This document shows, in pieces, positions 28,201 through 35,219 of a stretch of DNA of 64,000 nt. The DNA is from [Clostridium] citroniae WAL-17108. GTDB lineage: Bacteria; Bacillota; Clostridia; Lachnospirales; Lachnospiraceae. Made by a program: the position numbers and the translations under genes. Every line of letters starts with the position of its first letter. Position 1 is the first letter of the stretch. The stretch spans positions 158,323 through 222,322 of the forward strand of contig NZ_JH376428.1 of assembly GCF_000233455.1 (NCBI RefSeq). Direction: 5' to 3'. Under the pieces are notes generated by a model that was not told the DNA's origin, searched no databases, and saw nothing but the letters and a program-made list of their open reading frames with translations.

Positions 28201-28516
28201 GTTTAATGGATATCCTGCCATCTTCATCAATAAGTTTTTGGTATCTTATCTTATTTTTTCCTACATCTAATGTAAAATAGCCTGGAATTATTGTATACCC
28301 GCTTTTGTTCTTATCCTCTTTACCATGTAGATGAAGCATGATCCTATGAAATTCACTTTCGGCGGCTAAACTCTTAGCTTGTTCCTGTTTCTTTGGCGTT
28401 AATACAATTTCATTGATAAAGTCCCCATTTTCTTTATCGGTTGATAAATCATTAATATTAATCGTCTGTATTTCAACCATTCTGTTTATATCTATTACCC
28501 TCCACTCTTCACTCAC
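25208..28516 (-). CDS. Single-chain two-barrel RNA polymerase, QDE-1/RDR-like
   Basis: An 1102-residue protein with the hallmarks of the two-barrel RNA polymerase superfamily as found in eukaryotic RNA-dependent RNA polymerases and phage YonO-like enzymes. The first barrel has DGAGIVTPGCALKWAREL (245-262) and LPSCFQFRMIPGIKGEL (273-289), matching the RDR pattern DGxGxI...PSAFQIRxxGxKG. Then come DIIRNPHIGMEHRIGVL (525-541), in the place of the RNPCLHPGD segment, and the catalytic loop GTADYDGDTV (571-580), whose three Asp bind Mg2+. A winged-helix-like region lies near 1040-1080. It should polymerise RNA; template type is unknown. The GTG start overlaps the stop of the ParB-like gene (GTGA). 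Confidence 0.85.
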   Translation of the reverse strand: MSEEWRVIDINRMVEIQTININDLSTDKENGDFINEIVLTPKKQEQAKSLAAESEFHRIMLHLHGKEDKNKSGYTIIPGYFTLDVGKNKIRYQKLIDEDGRISIKRLEYVCDEKGNKLLDESKHYKMTEKDTKNYVSTFCGAGHSRVQKNLFVQEDLTQKLNDIILCGMESDMVYDRPSKWNAYYAMVTTDSIKVDYIPNIVVIPDYKKEVYDQIDVVEVSGSGKNKTYSVIEDQHEPIEILPFDGAGIVTPGCALKWARELNCTSKKGTFYLPSCFQFRMIPGIKGELMVFDLRRFAKEHKVSKIRDLGGKVWDIFNDDIDVVITQSQFKFWKQYCTDGKFDYWRWRNKFDKVCHGYKRTFNIVSFGVHPKDLRKRTMLSYQPLESVEFSDDEMEEISTYKLNLYERVINNVDEFLRYRGLAEQDNIEEHHIPPYYKALQKNKGLFNDDYIKKKVKTDIEKLKNNILSGKQFVHGNYQVFIPDLYGLAEWVFREELGDEPKGLLKNPFDVYSNWWNKQCVKQVDIIRNPHIGMEHRIGVLRCNDELKKWFKYQSTGIVSGMYDTLAMALGTADYDGDTVITTDNKQLLHAVKRELDAGHGRLIIKRDTNLKADLPGIRISDHAGLMRINAMSFGNSIGTVINRVTDLWSMIKLDEKRIRDFIKIGVVVGGETIDFAKTGENADFPANVLLFLGGKKRGYWMRYLEKHLKSAKREEKSIEKALFLEKSKGEVERLKRFERYDCNMNQLCEYAEKQIALIEAEDNDKKAAPYDYKNMLCGEEPAINRAVYNRLKKLQEEYCQIATAYRKEPIKSRECDREAANKFRWFYDKCRTELLFCCPDVNELLDMLIVIYYGAKHKGAAFYGVEKDILWNAFPKEMIDRSTNNPTLQDIDFSKIEKRHKANQEYKRKQKQTKYDKKSVHIKSFKIYEKIKVILTKAERKEINILVDKMYKDKLISRKDNVFKYKRILAMLIYLSRKCEKTSTELRALKNDGHFVKDTDGQNVKYLRTIYIQKWIKKYDNVPDELTDLALEKLTGVNHKMIETVIKHLEKVGVIQTRINPDGALYLKVLPWHYDGEVWMEEIDYNKAGTMIRDYFRSRIP

Positions 28517-28980
28517 CTAATACTTACTTTCTCCGTTTTGTTCCACAATCTCCGTATTGGCACCTTCAGCTTGATAAAATTGGCTATATGTCTCCATGGA
28601 GCCAAATTTGGCTCATCGGTACCTCTGGAGAGTTCCTTATATCCGGCACTGATGCTTTTTTGACCTGACAGCACCTCTTGCTTTAGTTGTTCATTATCGG
28701 ATTGAAGTATTTTTGCGCCCATACGATATGTCTTCTCAGAAACATCAGCAATATCAGATAACTTTTTGTCTGTAGTAGGATTTCGTTCTTTCAAAATCGG
28801 TTGCGGTAATTTTTCCGTAACCGATTTTTGATATTCTTCTGACTTCTTATCTCCACCAGATGCTTGTTTGTTAAGCCGGGCCTGTTTTTCATATATCGGT
28901 CTATATTTCTCAGCAACAGCAATCCTCTGAATGGGAGACAGGTTCCTTCGTCCTAACTGAATGTCAAGCATCCACTCCAT
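28513..28980 (-). CDS. ParB-like HTH protein lacking the N-terminal domain
   Basis: A 155-residue protein starting at QLGRRNLSPIQRIAVAEKYR, a segment found after the ParB/sulfiredoxin-like domain in phage ParB proteins. A GGDKKS linker, the HTH (KKLSDIADVSEKTYRMGAKIL) and KQEVLSGQKSISAGYKEL follow. The ~100-residue N-terminal CTPase/nuclease-like domain is absent, and the upstream DNA does not encode it. GAGGTGCTTT precedes the ATG. Its stop overlaps the polymerase start, so the two are translationally coupled. It could be a DNA-binding partner or promoter-specificity factor of the polymerase (inference). Confidence 0.75.
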   Translation of the reverse strand: MEWMLDIQLGRRNLSPIQRIAVAEKYRPIYEKQARLNKQASGGDKKSEEYQKSVTEKLPQPILKERNPTTDKKLSDIADVSEKTYRMGAKILQSDNEQLKQEVLSGQKSISAGYKELSRGTDEPNLAPWRHIANFIKLKVPIRRLWNKTEKVSIR

Positions 28981-29224
28981 AAAGCACCTCTATTCAGTTT
29001 TCTATTATGGGAATTGTCCATTGCCAGAACGGCAACGCTTGATATGATTTCTCTATACCAACACCTTGAGGAAGTGAGAATTATCCCACCCCCGTCTAAG
29101 CTGGTTCTAATTGATCTGTAACAGGTGATTTCAAAGAACCTGTTTTAAAAAACATCATCTTTTTAATCTTGTTTTCCTATCTGCCATACCCTCGTCCCAC
29201 TATATCCTTTATTCTCACTCTCAT
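28981..29224. other. Gap between helicase and ParB-like gene
   Basis: No gene is supported. AACAGGT (29118-29124) and ACCTGTT (29136-29142) form a hairpin with an 11-nt loop. Confidence 0.3.
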
Positions 29225-31492
29225 TTATGCTGGTTTTGATTGATCTGTGGAGTCTGCGTATTGGAAGATGAAGCGGCCTTTGTATGGTTTAGTAGTTTTT
29301 CCAGAAAGTTGATTACCTATTGTTGTAATACAGCTTTTTACCCTTTTCGCAACATGGTGCTCGCTACACATAGCTCTCGCGGCTTTACTTATCGATAAAT
29401 ACACGTATTCTTGATGGTTTATTAAGTCAACAATCTTAATTGGTCTAGTCCATTTCCGTACTGCTTTCTGTAACAAGTCCATCTGCTTATCACTCAAGAT
29501 TTCTCCTTCGTCAATATGTTTTCTTACGGTTACTCTTATCCACGAATACAAATCTACGCCTTGAAATGTTTTATTACACGAATTTAATATATTCCCTTTG
29601 TTTACACACGCCTCTAAAAGTTCCCAATTTCTCTTATAATTTAAATCTTTTACATCTCCTAAATAAATCCCCTCATTAATCAACCTTTGCCTTTTATCAT
29701 CTGGCAAATTTCTATTATTATATGAATTTTTTAAAATCGAATACTGTTTTCCTAAACGGTATCCTTTATAGACTAAATTTTTCGGAACATAGTTTTTACT
29801 GGTGTTATTATAGTAATCGTTGTAAAAGTACAGAAATATATTAAAGGATTCTTCTATTGGATTCCAACAAAAGTTTGGCATCACCGTATTTATTATATCC
29901 AATTTCCATTGGGGGTAACTTTCTTCTGTATTGTTACGTCTCATTTTAGTTCTTTCTGCACTTACAAAATATCCCAGATTTGATTCATACCTATTTTGAG
30001 ATCCACCTTTAGGATAATAACCATATTCGCAAACAAATTCTCTTACGCTAATTACTTGCTTTTCAAACCTATAACGGGGAATATTCCATATAAAACCATT
30101 ATCATTTAACAACTTCTTTCTGTATTCATTTAACAATTCATTGCAACGCTGATGTACACACCAATTATTCAACTTTTTATATTCTTTAGTTTTAGGTATA
30201 TCACCATGTCCATATTGCTTAAAAAATCCCAAGTATTCCTGGAACATTTGATCCCACGCCCCCTCTAATTGTCCCTCAATATCAGCAAACATTTGCTGAA
30301 TCTCCTGTACATAGCCAGTAAGAAAGAACGTATCCAGTTCCAGAAAATCTTTATCATCAAAATCTTTATTATTACCTTTTTCCTTCGTAACTGCTTCTTT
30401 AATCGCCTTTAGCAACGCAATTCCCTGTTTGATTGATTGAAAATTATTTGTTGCATCTATTATTACCGGATTCTCCGTATTATTCGCCTCAATGCAGCGC
30501 CCAATTTGCTGGTGCCATACTATATTGCTATTGGTAGGCCGTAATAATAAGACACCTGAAATATCCGAAAGGTGTAATCCCTCATTTAACATATTGACGG
30601 AAAACAACAACTTCAATTTATGACTCTTATCATTGCAGAAGGAAACGTATTCCTTATTCCTTTGCTCATAAGAAGAATACACCATATATGAATTGATATC
30701 CTTAAATCCAGCCGTTTTAAACCACTCAATAACTGTATCCTTAATATCTTCGAGGTGGGCTTTATTCCGACAAAATACAAGATACTTTCCTTCCTTATTT
30801 TTCAGATACTTATTAAGGATAATCGGCATTCCATAGGCTTTATCTATCTGTATCCGCATAGCTTTTATCTTCTCATAAAACTCTGCTTTTTCTTCCTTTG
30901 TGTTCGTTGCATTCTTTACTTTTTCACGCAACCGCTCTAATTCATCATCCAATGAGTACATAGCACTAACATATGTAGGAATCGGAACTATCTTCTTTGC
31001 AATCGCTTCTGATAAAGATAATTCACTTGCGCAGCTCCCTTCAAACAGTTCATCAATCGTATTTACCCCATCTGACCTCACTGGTGTTGCACTGGTTCCA
31101 AACACATTTGACTCAGGATGTGATTCCAACAAGCACTTAACCTTCGCTCCCCAGACCTTTGAAGTGTTATGGTGGTATTCGTCAAGCACAATTAATTTAT
31201 AGTCCAAGCTTGCAATATCATCATCTGACAGCTTAATAAATTTCTGGTACACCATAAATTCATAGTTCTGAATCTTATATTTTGTGAATAGCTTTTGCAT
31301 CTGCTCTCTTATATACTTGGACGGCACAAGAATTAATTTCCTGTCCTCATTGTGGTCTTCGCATAATTGGGCAATCAGATATGACTTTCCACTTCCTGTT
31401 GCATGGGAAACTGCAACCCTATTTTTACCATTTGATAAAGCTTCCTTTATCTTTCCATACGCCTCCAAATTATGCGGCTTCAAATCTACCAT
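29225..31492 (-). CDS. SF2 helicase with helicase-associated and NUMOD-like domains
   Basis: A 755-residue DEAD/DEAH-type helicase. Walker A is HATGSGKSYL (30-39), motif II is LDEYHHN, motif III is GTSATP, and motif VI is HQQIGRCIE. After the two RecA domains comes a helicase-associated repeat (GDIPKTKEYKKLNNW, then LLNDNGFIW) and weaker copies. The C-terminus has a NUMOD1-like segment (EYVYLSISKAARAMCSEHHV, ending PYKGRFIFQY), usually DNA-binding parts of homing endonucleases. The start at 31492 follows GGGGAGGATTGTATAAT. It probably unwinds or translocates on DNA of the element during replication. The upstream partner genes are of unknown function. Confidence 0.88.
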   Translation of the reverse strand: MVDLKPHNLEAYGKIKEALSNGKNRVAVSHATGSGKSYLIAQLCEDHNEDRKLILVPSKYIREQMQKLFTKYKIQNYEFMVYQKFIKLSDDDIASLDYKLIVLDEYHHNTSKVWGAKVKCLLESHPESNVFGTSATPVRSDGVNTIDELFEGSCASELSLSEAIAKKIVPIPTYVSAMYSLDDELERLREKVKNATNTKEEKAEFYEKIKAMRIQIDKAYGMPIILNKYLKNKEGKYLVFCRNKAHLEDIKDTVIEWFKTAGFKDINSYMVYSSYEQRNKEYVSFCNDKSHKLKLLFSVNMLNEGLHLSDISGVLLLRPTNSNIVWHQQIGRCIEANNTENPVIIDATNNFQSIKQGIALLKAIKEAVTKEKGNNKDFDDKDFLELDTFFLTGYVQEIQQMFADIEGQLEGAWDQMFQEYLGFFKQYGHGDIPKTKEYKKLNNWCVHQRCNELLNEYRKKLLNDNGFIWNIPRYRFEKQVISVREFVCEYGYYPKGGSQNRYESNLGYFVSAERTKMRRNNTEESYPQWKLDIINTVMPNFCWNPIEESFNIFLYFYNDYYNNTSKNYVPKNLVYKGYRLGKQYSILKNSYNNRNLPDDKRQRLINEGIYLGDVKDLNYKRNWELLEACVNKGNILNSCNKTFQGVDLYSWIRVTVRKHIDEGEILSDKQMDLLQKAVRKWTRPIKIVDLINHQEYVYLSISKAARAMCSEHHVAKRVKSCITTIGNQLSGKTTKPYKGRFIFQYADSTDQSKPA

Positions 31493-31740
31493 ATTATACA
31501 ATCCTCCCCGTACTTTATCTCCTATAATCACACGTCATATATACACTATATGGCGCTCTAAACCACCCACCCCAGCAATTCTCCACCCACTCACTCTAAG
31601 CCCAAATAAGCCATTCTGACGCTTTCTACACCTATAGAGATAACAGCATTCAGTTTCAACTGGTGAACTGTTTACCAGTTGGAAATAAAGGTGCAACATC
31701 ATGAATGTCGGCTATCGTTTTGTCAAACTAAATACTGGTT

Positions 31741-31983
31741 TCATTCCCTTTTATGTTCTCTCTTCCACGCCTCAAAATCTATGACTTTTGCAAGTCCACC
31801 ATTATTGATTAATGTGATCCGGAATTCACTCAGCTCCGCCACATTGAACATTTCATCCTCTGGAATTTCGGCAATAGAAGCATCCGTCTCTACTGCCCTT
31901 ATAGTCATAGCTGAAAATGAGATATCTGTAATCCTGTAGACTTTATGTAAAACCTTGATGTACTTTATCTTTGACAGGATCAT
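31741..31983 (-). CDS. Hypothetical 80-aa protein
   Basis: A small protein (MILSKIKYIKVLHKVYRITD, ending VIDFEAWKREHKRE), unrecognised. Its ATG overlaps the stop of the preceding gene (ATGA at 31983-31980), so translation is coupled to the 230-residue protein. A role shared with that protein is likely. Confidence 0.6.
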   Translation of the reverse strand: MILSKIKYIKVLHKVYRITDISFSAMTIRAVETDASIAEIPEDEMFNVAELSEFRITLINNGGLAKVIDFEAWKREHKRE

Positions 31984-32672
31984 AATAAATCGTACCATTT
32001 TCCTATCTTGAATTTATTTTGGGGGTCTCCATAATAAGCAACCTGCATCTTTTCAATTTCAAACATTTCATTTGTCCCTAATCTTGCAAACTGATCATAG
32101 AGCTGATAAATAGTCAATTCCCAGATATTGACTATATTCAGGCTTGGATGATGCGCTGATACGGCTGAAATAATATTGTTAAGTTCAAACCGCTTGTCTT
32201 GACCTTGCTTCTCTCTATAATTGGGAGCCTGTTTCAGTTTGTTATATAACTTCTCTGCAATCTTATTCGCAAATTTCATATTTTCACCCTCATTTTTTTG
32301 AATATGTGAAAGTTGTAGGATCACATCAACTACTTCTGCATAGTTGTCTCTATTGATTGAGCCAACCATCTCTTTTGTGCCACATGCATAAGTTGTAAAT
32401 GCATTTGACTCCGTATGATACTCGACATCCTCCTCAATAAAGAAATTTAATGCTTCGCGCAAAAACATCCGCATATTGATATCCTTCGTAACCAGTTCAT
32501 ACGATGGTATATCTGGATTTTCTTTGTTATCTAAAGTAAAAATACCAAGATAACTAAAAAATATATGCTGACCAACCGTAGCAATACGTTTTAACTTTGG
32601 CGATTTAATATTTCCTACTCCTTCAACCATGTAACCCATAGGACTTAATAATGTTAACTTATCTAATTTCAT
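31980..32672 (-). CDS. Hypothetical 230-aa protein
   Basis: A soluble alpha/beta protein (MKLDKLTLLSPMGYMVEGVG; ISAVSAHHPSLNIVNIWELT; ending NKFKIGKWYDLL). The C-terminal 'HPSLNIVNIWELT...YQLYDQFARL' pattern resembles tail-assembly-chaperone-like proteins of some phages, but this is a weak impression only. AAGGAGAAAATATAT precedes the ATG. It forms a pair with the 80-aa gene and may belong with the tape measure gene functionally. Confidence 0.6.
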   Translation of the reverse strand: MKLDKLTLLSPMGYMVEGVGNIKSPKLKRIATVGQHIFFSYLGIFTLDNKENPDIPSYELVTKDINMRMFLREALNFFIEEDVEYHTESNAFTTYACGTKEMVGSINRDNYAEVVDVILQLSHIQKNEGENMKFANKIAEKLYNKLKQAPNYREKQGQDKRFELNNIISAVSAHHPSLNIVNIWELTIYQLYDQFARLGTNEMFEIEKMQVAYYGDPQNKFKIGKWYDLL

Positions 32673-32763
32673 ATATATTTTCTCCTTGTATTTGCATTTG
32701 TATTTCTTTAAAGATATTATCTTTAAACCTGCATTGTGAAAGTTTAGAACACTAATCTCTCTT

Positions 32764-32946
32764 TCACTTTACAATCTTCAAATGAGATGGTTTCTTACTC
32801 AGCTTATGTATCTCGCCTGTCTGATTGTCCTGAATTATGCCCTTCTCCTGATTTATCGTGTATGTACCTATTCCCTGATCCTCGCACCATTTTTCCAAAA
32901 TTCCTTTACCAGTCTGAGCTTTATACATATTGCTGATAATCGACAT
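32764..32946 (-). CDS. 3' exon of an IStron-split gene
   Basis: Encodes the last 60 residues (MSIISNMYKAQTGKGILEKW ... HLKIVK) of a protein interrupted by the IStron at 32956-34729. If the intron ends at the G at 32956, the exon starts at 32955 with GTA ATT TCC ATG and continues the upstream reading frame (…AFD | VISMSII…) to give a 222-residue product. As an independent ORF it would rely on GGGAGG in the transposon end 14 bp before its ATG. No function is recognised. Confidence 0.6.
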   Translation of the reverse strand: MSIISNMYKAQTGKGILEKWCEDQGIGTYTINQEKGIIQDNQTGEIHKLSKKPSHLKIVK

Positions 32947-32955
32947 GGAAATTAC

Positions 32956-33060
32956 CTGAACCTCCCACGACTAAAGTCGCGGGGTTCCTGGTTAATAACA
33001 CTAATGTGTTAAATATCACCAGGCTATCCCCGTAGTTCCTACGGTTCTTATATACATTAT
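32956..33060 (-). ncRNA. TnpB guide (omega) RNA scaffold at the right end
   Basis: Downstream of the tnpB stop three hairpins follow in order: CCGTAGGAACTACGG (33045-33031), CCTGGT...ACCAGG (33023-32985) and CCCCGCGACTTTAGTCGTGGG (32984-32964), ending GGTTCAG. This matches IS605 right-end omegaRNA architecture. The guide would start at 32955 (GTAATTTCCATGTCG...). Confidence 0.75.
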
Positions 33061-34164
33061 TTAAACATATAATAATCGTAGTCCTTCATTCAGAATATTG
33101 ATGGCTGCATTGATATCTCTATCCAATTCTGTATCACAATGAGGACATATCCAATTCCTAATATCTTCTGATTTCTTACCGTCTCTTTGACCACATACAT
33201 GGCATATCTGGGATGACGGAAAATATCTGTCTACAATAGATACTACTTTGCCATACCAATTGGACTTATATGTAAGCTGTCTGCGAAATTCTGACCAAGA
33301 GACATCACCAACGCGCTTATTTCTGTTTGAATTATTTGTCTCTTTTAAAGATTTAACATCCAAATCTTCAATACATATGGCGTCATAGGTTCTGATAATA
33401 TTTGTAGTCAGTTTCTGTAAGAAATCATTTCGTTGGTTAGATATGTGTTTTTGCAGTTTTGCTACTTTAATTCTTGCCTTATTCCAATTTGCTCCACCGA
33501 TTGTTTTTCTCGATAGTCCTCTTTGAAGCTGGGCGAGTTTTTTCTCTGACTTTTCATGAAATTTTGGATTCTCAATTTTATTTCCATCAGAAAATATAGC
33601 GAAGTCTGCAATTCCTAAATCTATACCAACATTAGCATTGGTTTTTTGATATTGTGGCATTTCTACATCCGTACAACACAAAGAACAATAATAGTGCCCG
33701 TTTGGTTCCTGGGAAATGGTTGCGTTCAGGATCCGCCCTTGCGGAACTTGCTTGTCCCGTATTTTTATTAATCCAATTTTCGGCAATTTAATGTGCCTGT
33801 GCTCAAGCCGGATATTGTTATTTGTGCAGCTAGTCCTGTAAGATTTGTATCTGTCTTTTTTGAATTTGAATTTTGGATAACCAGCATGTTCTTTGAAAAA
33901 TTTCTGGTAGGCCATATCTAAATTCTTCAAGGATTTCTGTAACGAATCCTTGTCAGGTTCCTTCAGCCAGTCATTTTCTTGCTTCAGCTGGGTAAGCAAT
34001 TTACTCATATCATTGTAAGATAATGGTTTCTGTCCATCCTTGTATTTGCTTATTTTCAAATCCAAGAAATAATTATAGACAAACCTTACACACCCAAATG
34101 TTTTCTGTATTAATTCCTGTTGCCTTTTATTCGGATAGATTCGATATTTAAATGCCTTTTCCAC
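33061..34164 (-). CDS. tnpB: TnpB RNA-guided nuclease (IS605 family)
   Basis: A 367-residue TnpB. The N-terminal HTH_OrfB region begins YRIYPNKRQQELIQKTFG. The RuvC-like catalytic acids are Asp in GIDLGIADF, Glu in ICIEDLDVK and Asp in LDRDINAAINI, with a CxxC...CxxC zinc ribbon (CHVCG ... CPHC). It is slightly shorter than ISDra2 TnpB (408 residues) but has all catalytic parts. It cuts DNA next to a TTGAT-type motif under omegaRNA guidance and helps retain the transposon at donor sites (family knowledge). The gene sits inside the intron, between the two arms of a 16-bp helix. Confidence 0.95.
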   Translation of the reverse strand: MEKAFKYRIYPNKRQQELIQKTFGCVRFVYNYFLDLKISKYKDGQKPLSYNDMSKLLTQLKQENDWLKEPDKDSLQKSLKNLDMAYQKFFKEHAGYPKFKFKKDRYKSYRTSCTNNNIRLEHRHIKLPKIGLIKIRDKQVPQGRILNATISQEPNGHYYCSLCCTDVEMPQYQKTNANVGIDLGIADFAIFSDGNKIENPKFHEKSEKKLAQLQRGLSRKTIGGANWNKARIKVAKLQKHISNQRNDFLQKLTTNIIRTYDAICIEDLDVKSLKETNNSNRNKRVGDVSWSEFRRQLTYKSNWYGKVVSIVDRYFPSSQICHVCGQRDGKKSEDIRNWICPHCDTELDRDINAAINILNEGLRLLYV

Positions 34165-34252
34165 AATACCTCACCTCGCTTTCTGATTATTCATTCTCCA
34201 TACGGACAACAAAATTTTTAGAAAACGAAGCAGTATTAAATTTTTAATAACA

Positions 34253-34729
34253 TATATAAGAACCGTAGTTCCTGTTAGTCGTACTTAGAGGTTGTCGTTC
34301 ATATAAGGACGCTACGCCTTATACAGTTCTCCTATGAACTTCTTACACTTTCATGTAAGCACAGACTATATCTTATCCCTCGTTATTACACGTTAGGGCC
34401 TACCCACTTCCACACGCTTGTGTGTACTTCCCTCAAGAGGAATAGTCGTTGAACTTTCTCCTATTCGGAGCTTAGTTGCTGATTTGCGATTTGTAAATGT
34501 GTAGAACTTAGGATTTAACCTTATTCCATCTAAACTATTTTTTCTACTTTCGTAACGTTCACGTTTAGGCTTATTTCATCCTTACGTTGTAGTTAGTTTA
34601 GCTTTACGCATTTCCAGCAATTCGAGTAGTATTGGACGATTTCACGTCTCTACGCACAAGTTTCCCTATGAGCTAACTATTTGTTCGCCTAACTCATGAC
34701 TAAAGTCACGAGTGTGCGGCTCACATTTA
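34253..34729 (-). ncRNA. Group I self-splicing intron core
   Basis: On the minus strand the canonical group I conserved elements occur in order: P (GAATTGCTGGAAATGCG, 34624-34608), Q (AATCAGCAACTAAGC, about 34485-34471), R (GTTCAACGACTATT, 34454-34441) and S (AAGATATAGTCTGTGC, 34374-34359). R GACTAT and S ATAGTC pair to form P7. R and S are near identical to those of T4-type IA2 introns as I recall them. The 5' splice site would be TTTGAT|TAAATG, with GTCA at 34699-34696 able to pair with TGAT and place a U-G at the cut. Confidence 0.88.
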
Positions 34730-35206
34730 ATCAAATGCGAATAAATCATCATTCCAGTAACACCATAAAAAGTCCTCCAGTCCTTCCTCGCCTAATGGTT
34801 TATCCAAATCAAAGTCCTTCAGCTTCTCTATCGTGAAGTAGTAATCTTTACAGCCAAACTTTTCTCCATCATATTCTTTTTCTATCGGGAACATGGACAT
34901 CATCTCTCTAGGTGTGAGCTGTCCCATAAGCATCTTCACACATTCTAATAGACTGAAGTCAGCATTGATCTGCTCAAGTGTACGTGGCTCGGTACTATGC
35001 CTTCGATCTATCCTCTCTAAACTGAAATATTTCACTGCATAGAACACCGCACGTTTCAGATGGTCCCTGCACTGGTTCCAATCGCTATAAGCGGATATAG
35101 TAGCTAATTCTCTGACAAATGCTTTCATATAGAGTTGTTCCAGCTTGGCTTGTTTATCTTCAATTTTGCTTTTATCACCGCTAACTACCGTAAAATTGCT
35201 ATTCAT
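34727..35206 (-). CDS. 5' exon of an IStron-split gene
   Basis: The first 159 residues (MNSNFTVVSGDKSKIEDKQA ... NDDLFAFD) of an unrecognised protein with a helical, charged character. The start at 35206 follows AAGGAGAG. The reading frame stops at TAA (34729-34727), which is the first codon of the inserted IStron, so the unspliced product is truncated. Splicing would join it to the segment ending at 32764. It begins 13 bp after the clpX stop and is probably in the same operon. Confidence 0.7.
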   Translation of the reverse strand: MNSNFTVVSGDKSKIEDKQAKLEQLYMKAFVRELATISAYSDWNQCRDHLKRAVFYAVKYFSLERIDRRHSTEPRTLEQINADFSLLECVKMLMGQLTPREMMSMFPIEKEYDGEKFGCKDYYFTIEKLKDFDLDKPLGEEGLEDFLWCYWNDDLFAFD

Positions 35207-35219
35207 ATCCGCTCTCTCC

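Larger units (their letters stand above)
32956..34729 (-). mobile_element. IStron: group I intron fused to IS605-type TnpB element
   Basis: A 1774-bp element read on the minus strand. The left end lies directly after TTGAT (34734-34730), the known ISDra2/IS605 target motif. It begins TAAATGTGAGCC, and a GACTAAAGTC hairpin lies at 34693-34712. The first ~470 nt contain group I intron core sequences, then comes tnpB, then the right end with a matching GACTAAAGTC hairpin at 32964-32984. A perfect 16-bp inverted repeat (33039-33054 with 34253-34268) encloses tnpB. The upstream exon ends in T and the element ends in G, as group I splicing requires. No TnpA (Y1 transposase) is present, so movement would need one in trans. 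Confidence 0.88.

Noticed and set aside
34165..34729. Plain left end of an IS605 element or a lost tnpA gene
   Set aside because: No tnpA-like frame exists; the stretch instead carries ordered group I intron P, Q, R and S elements.
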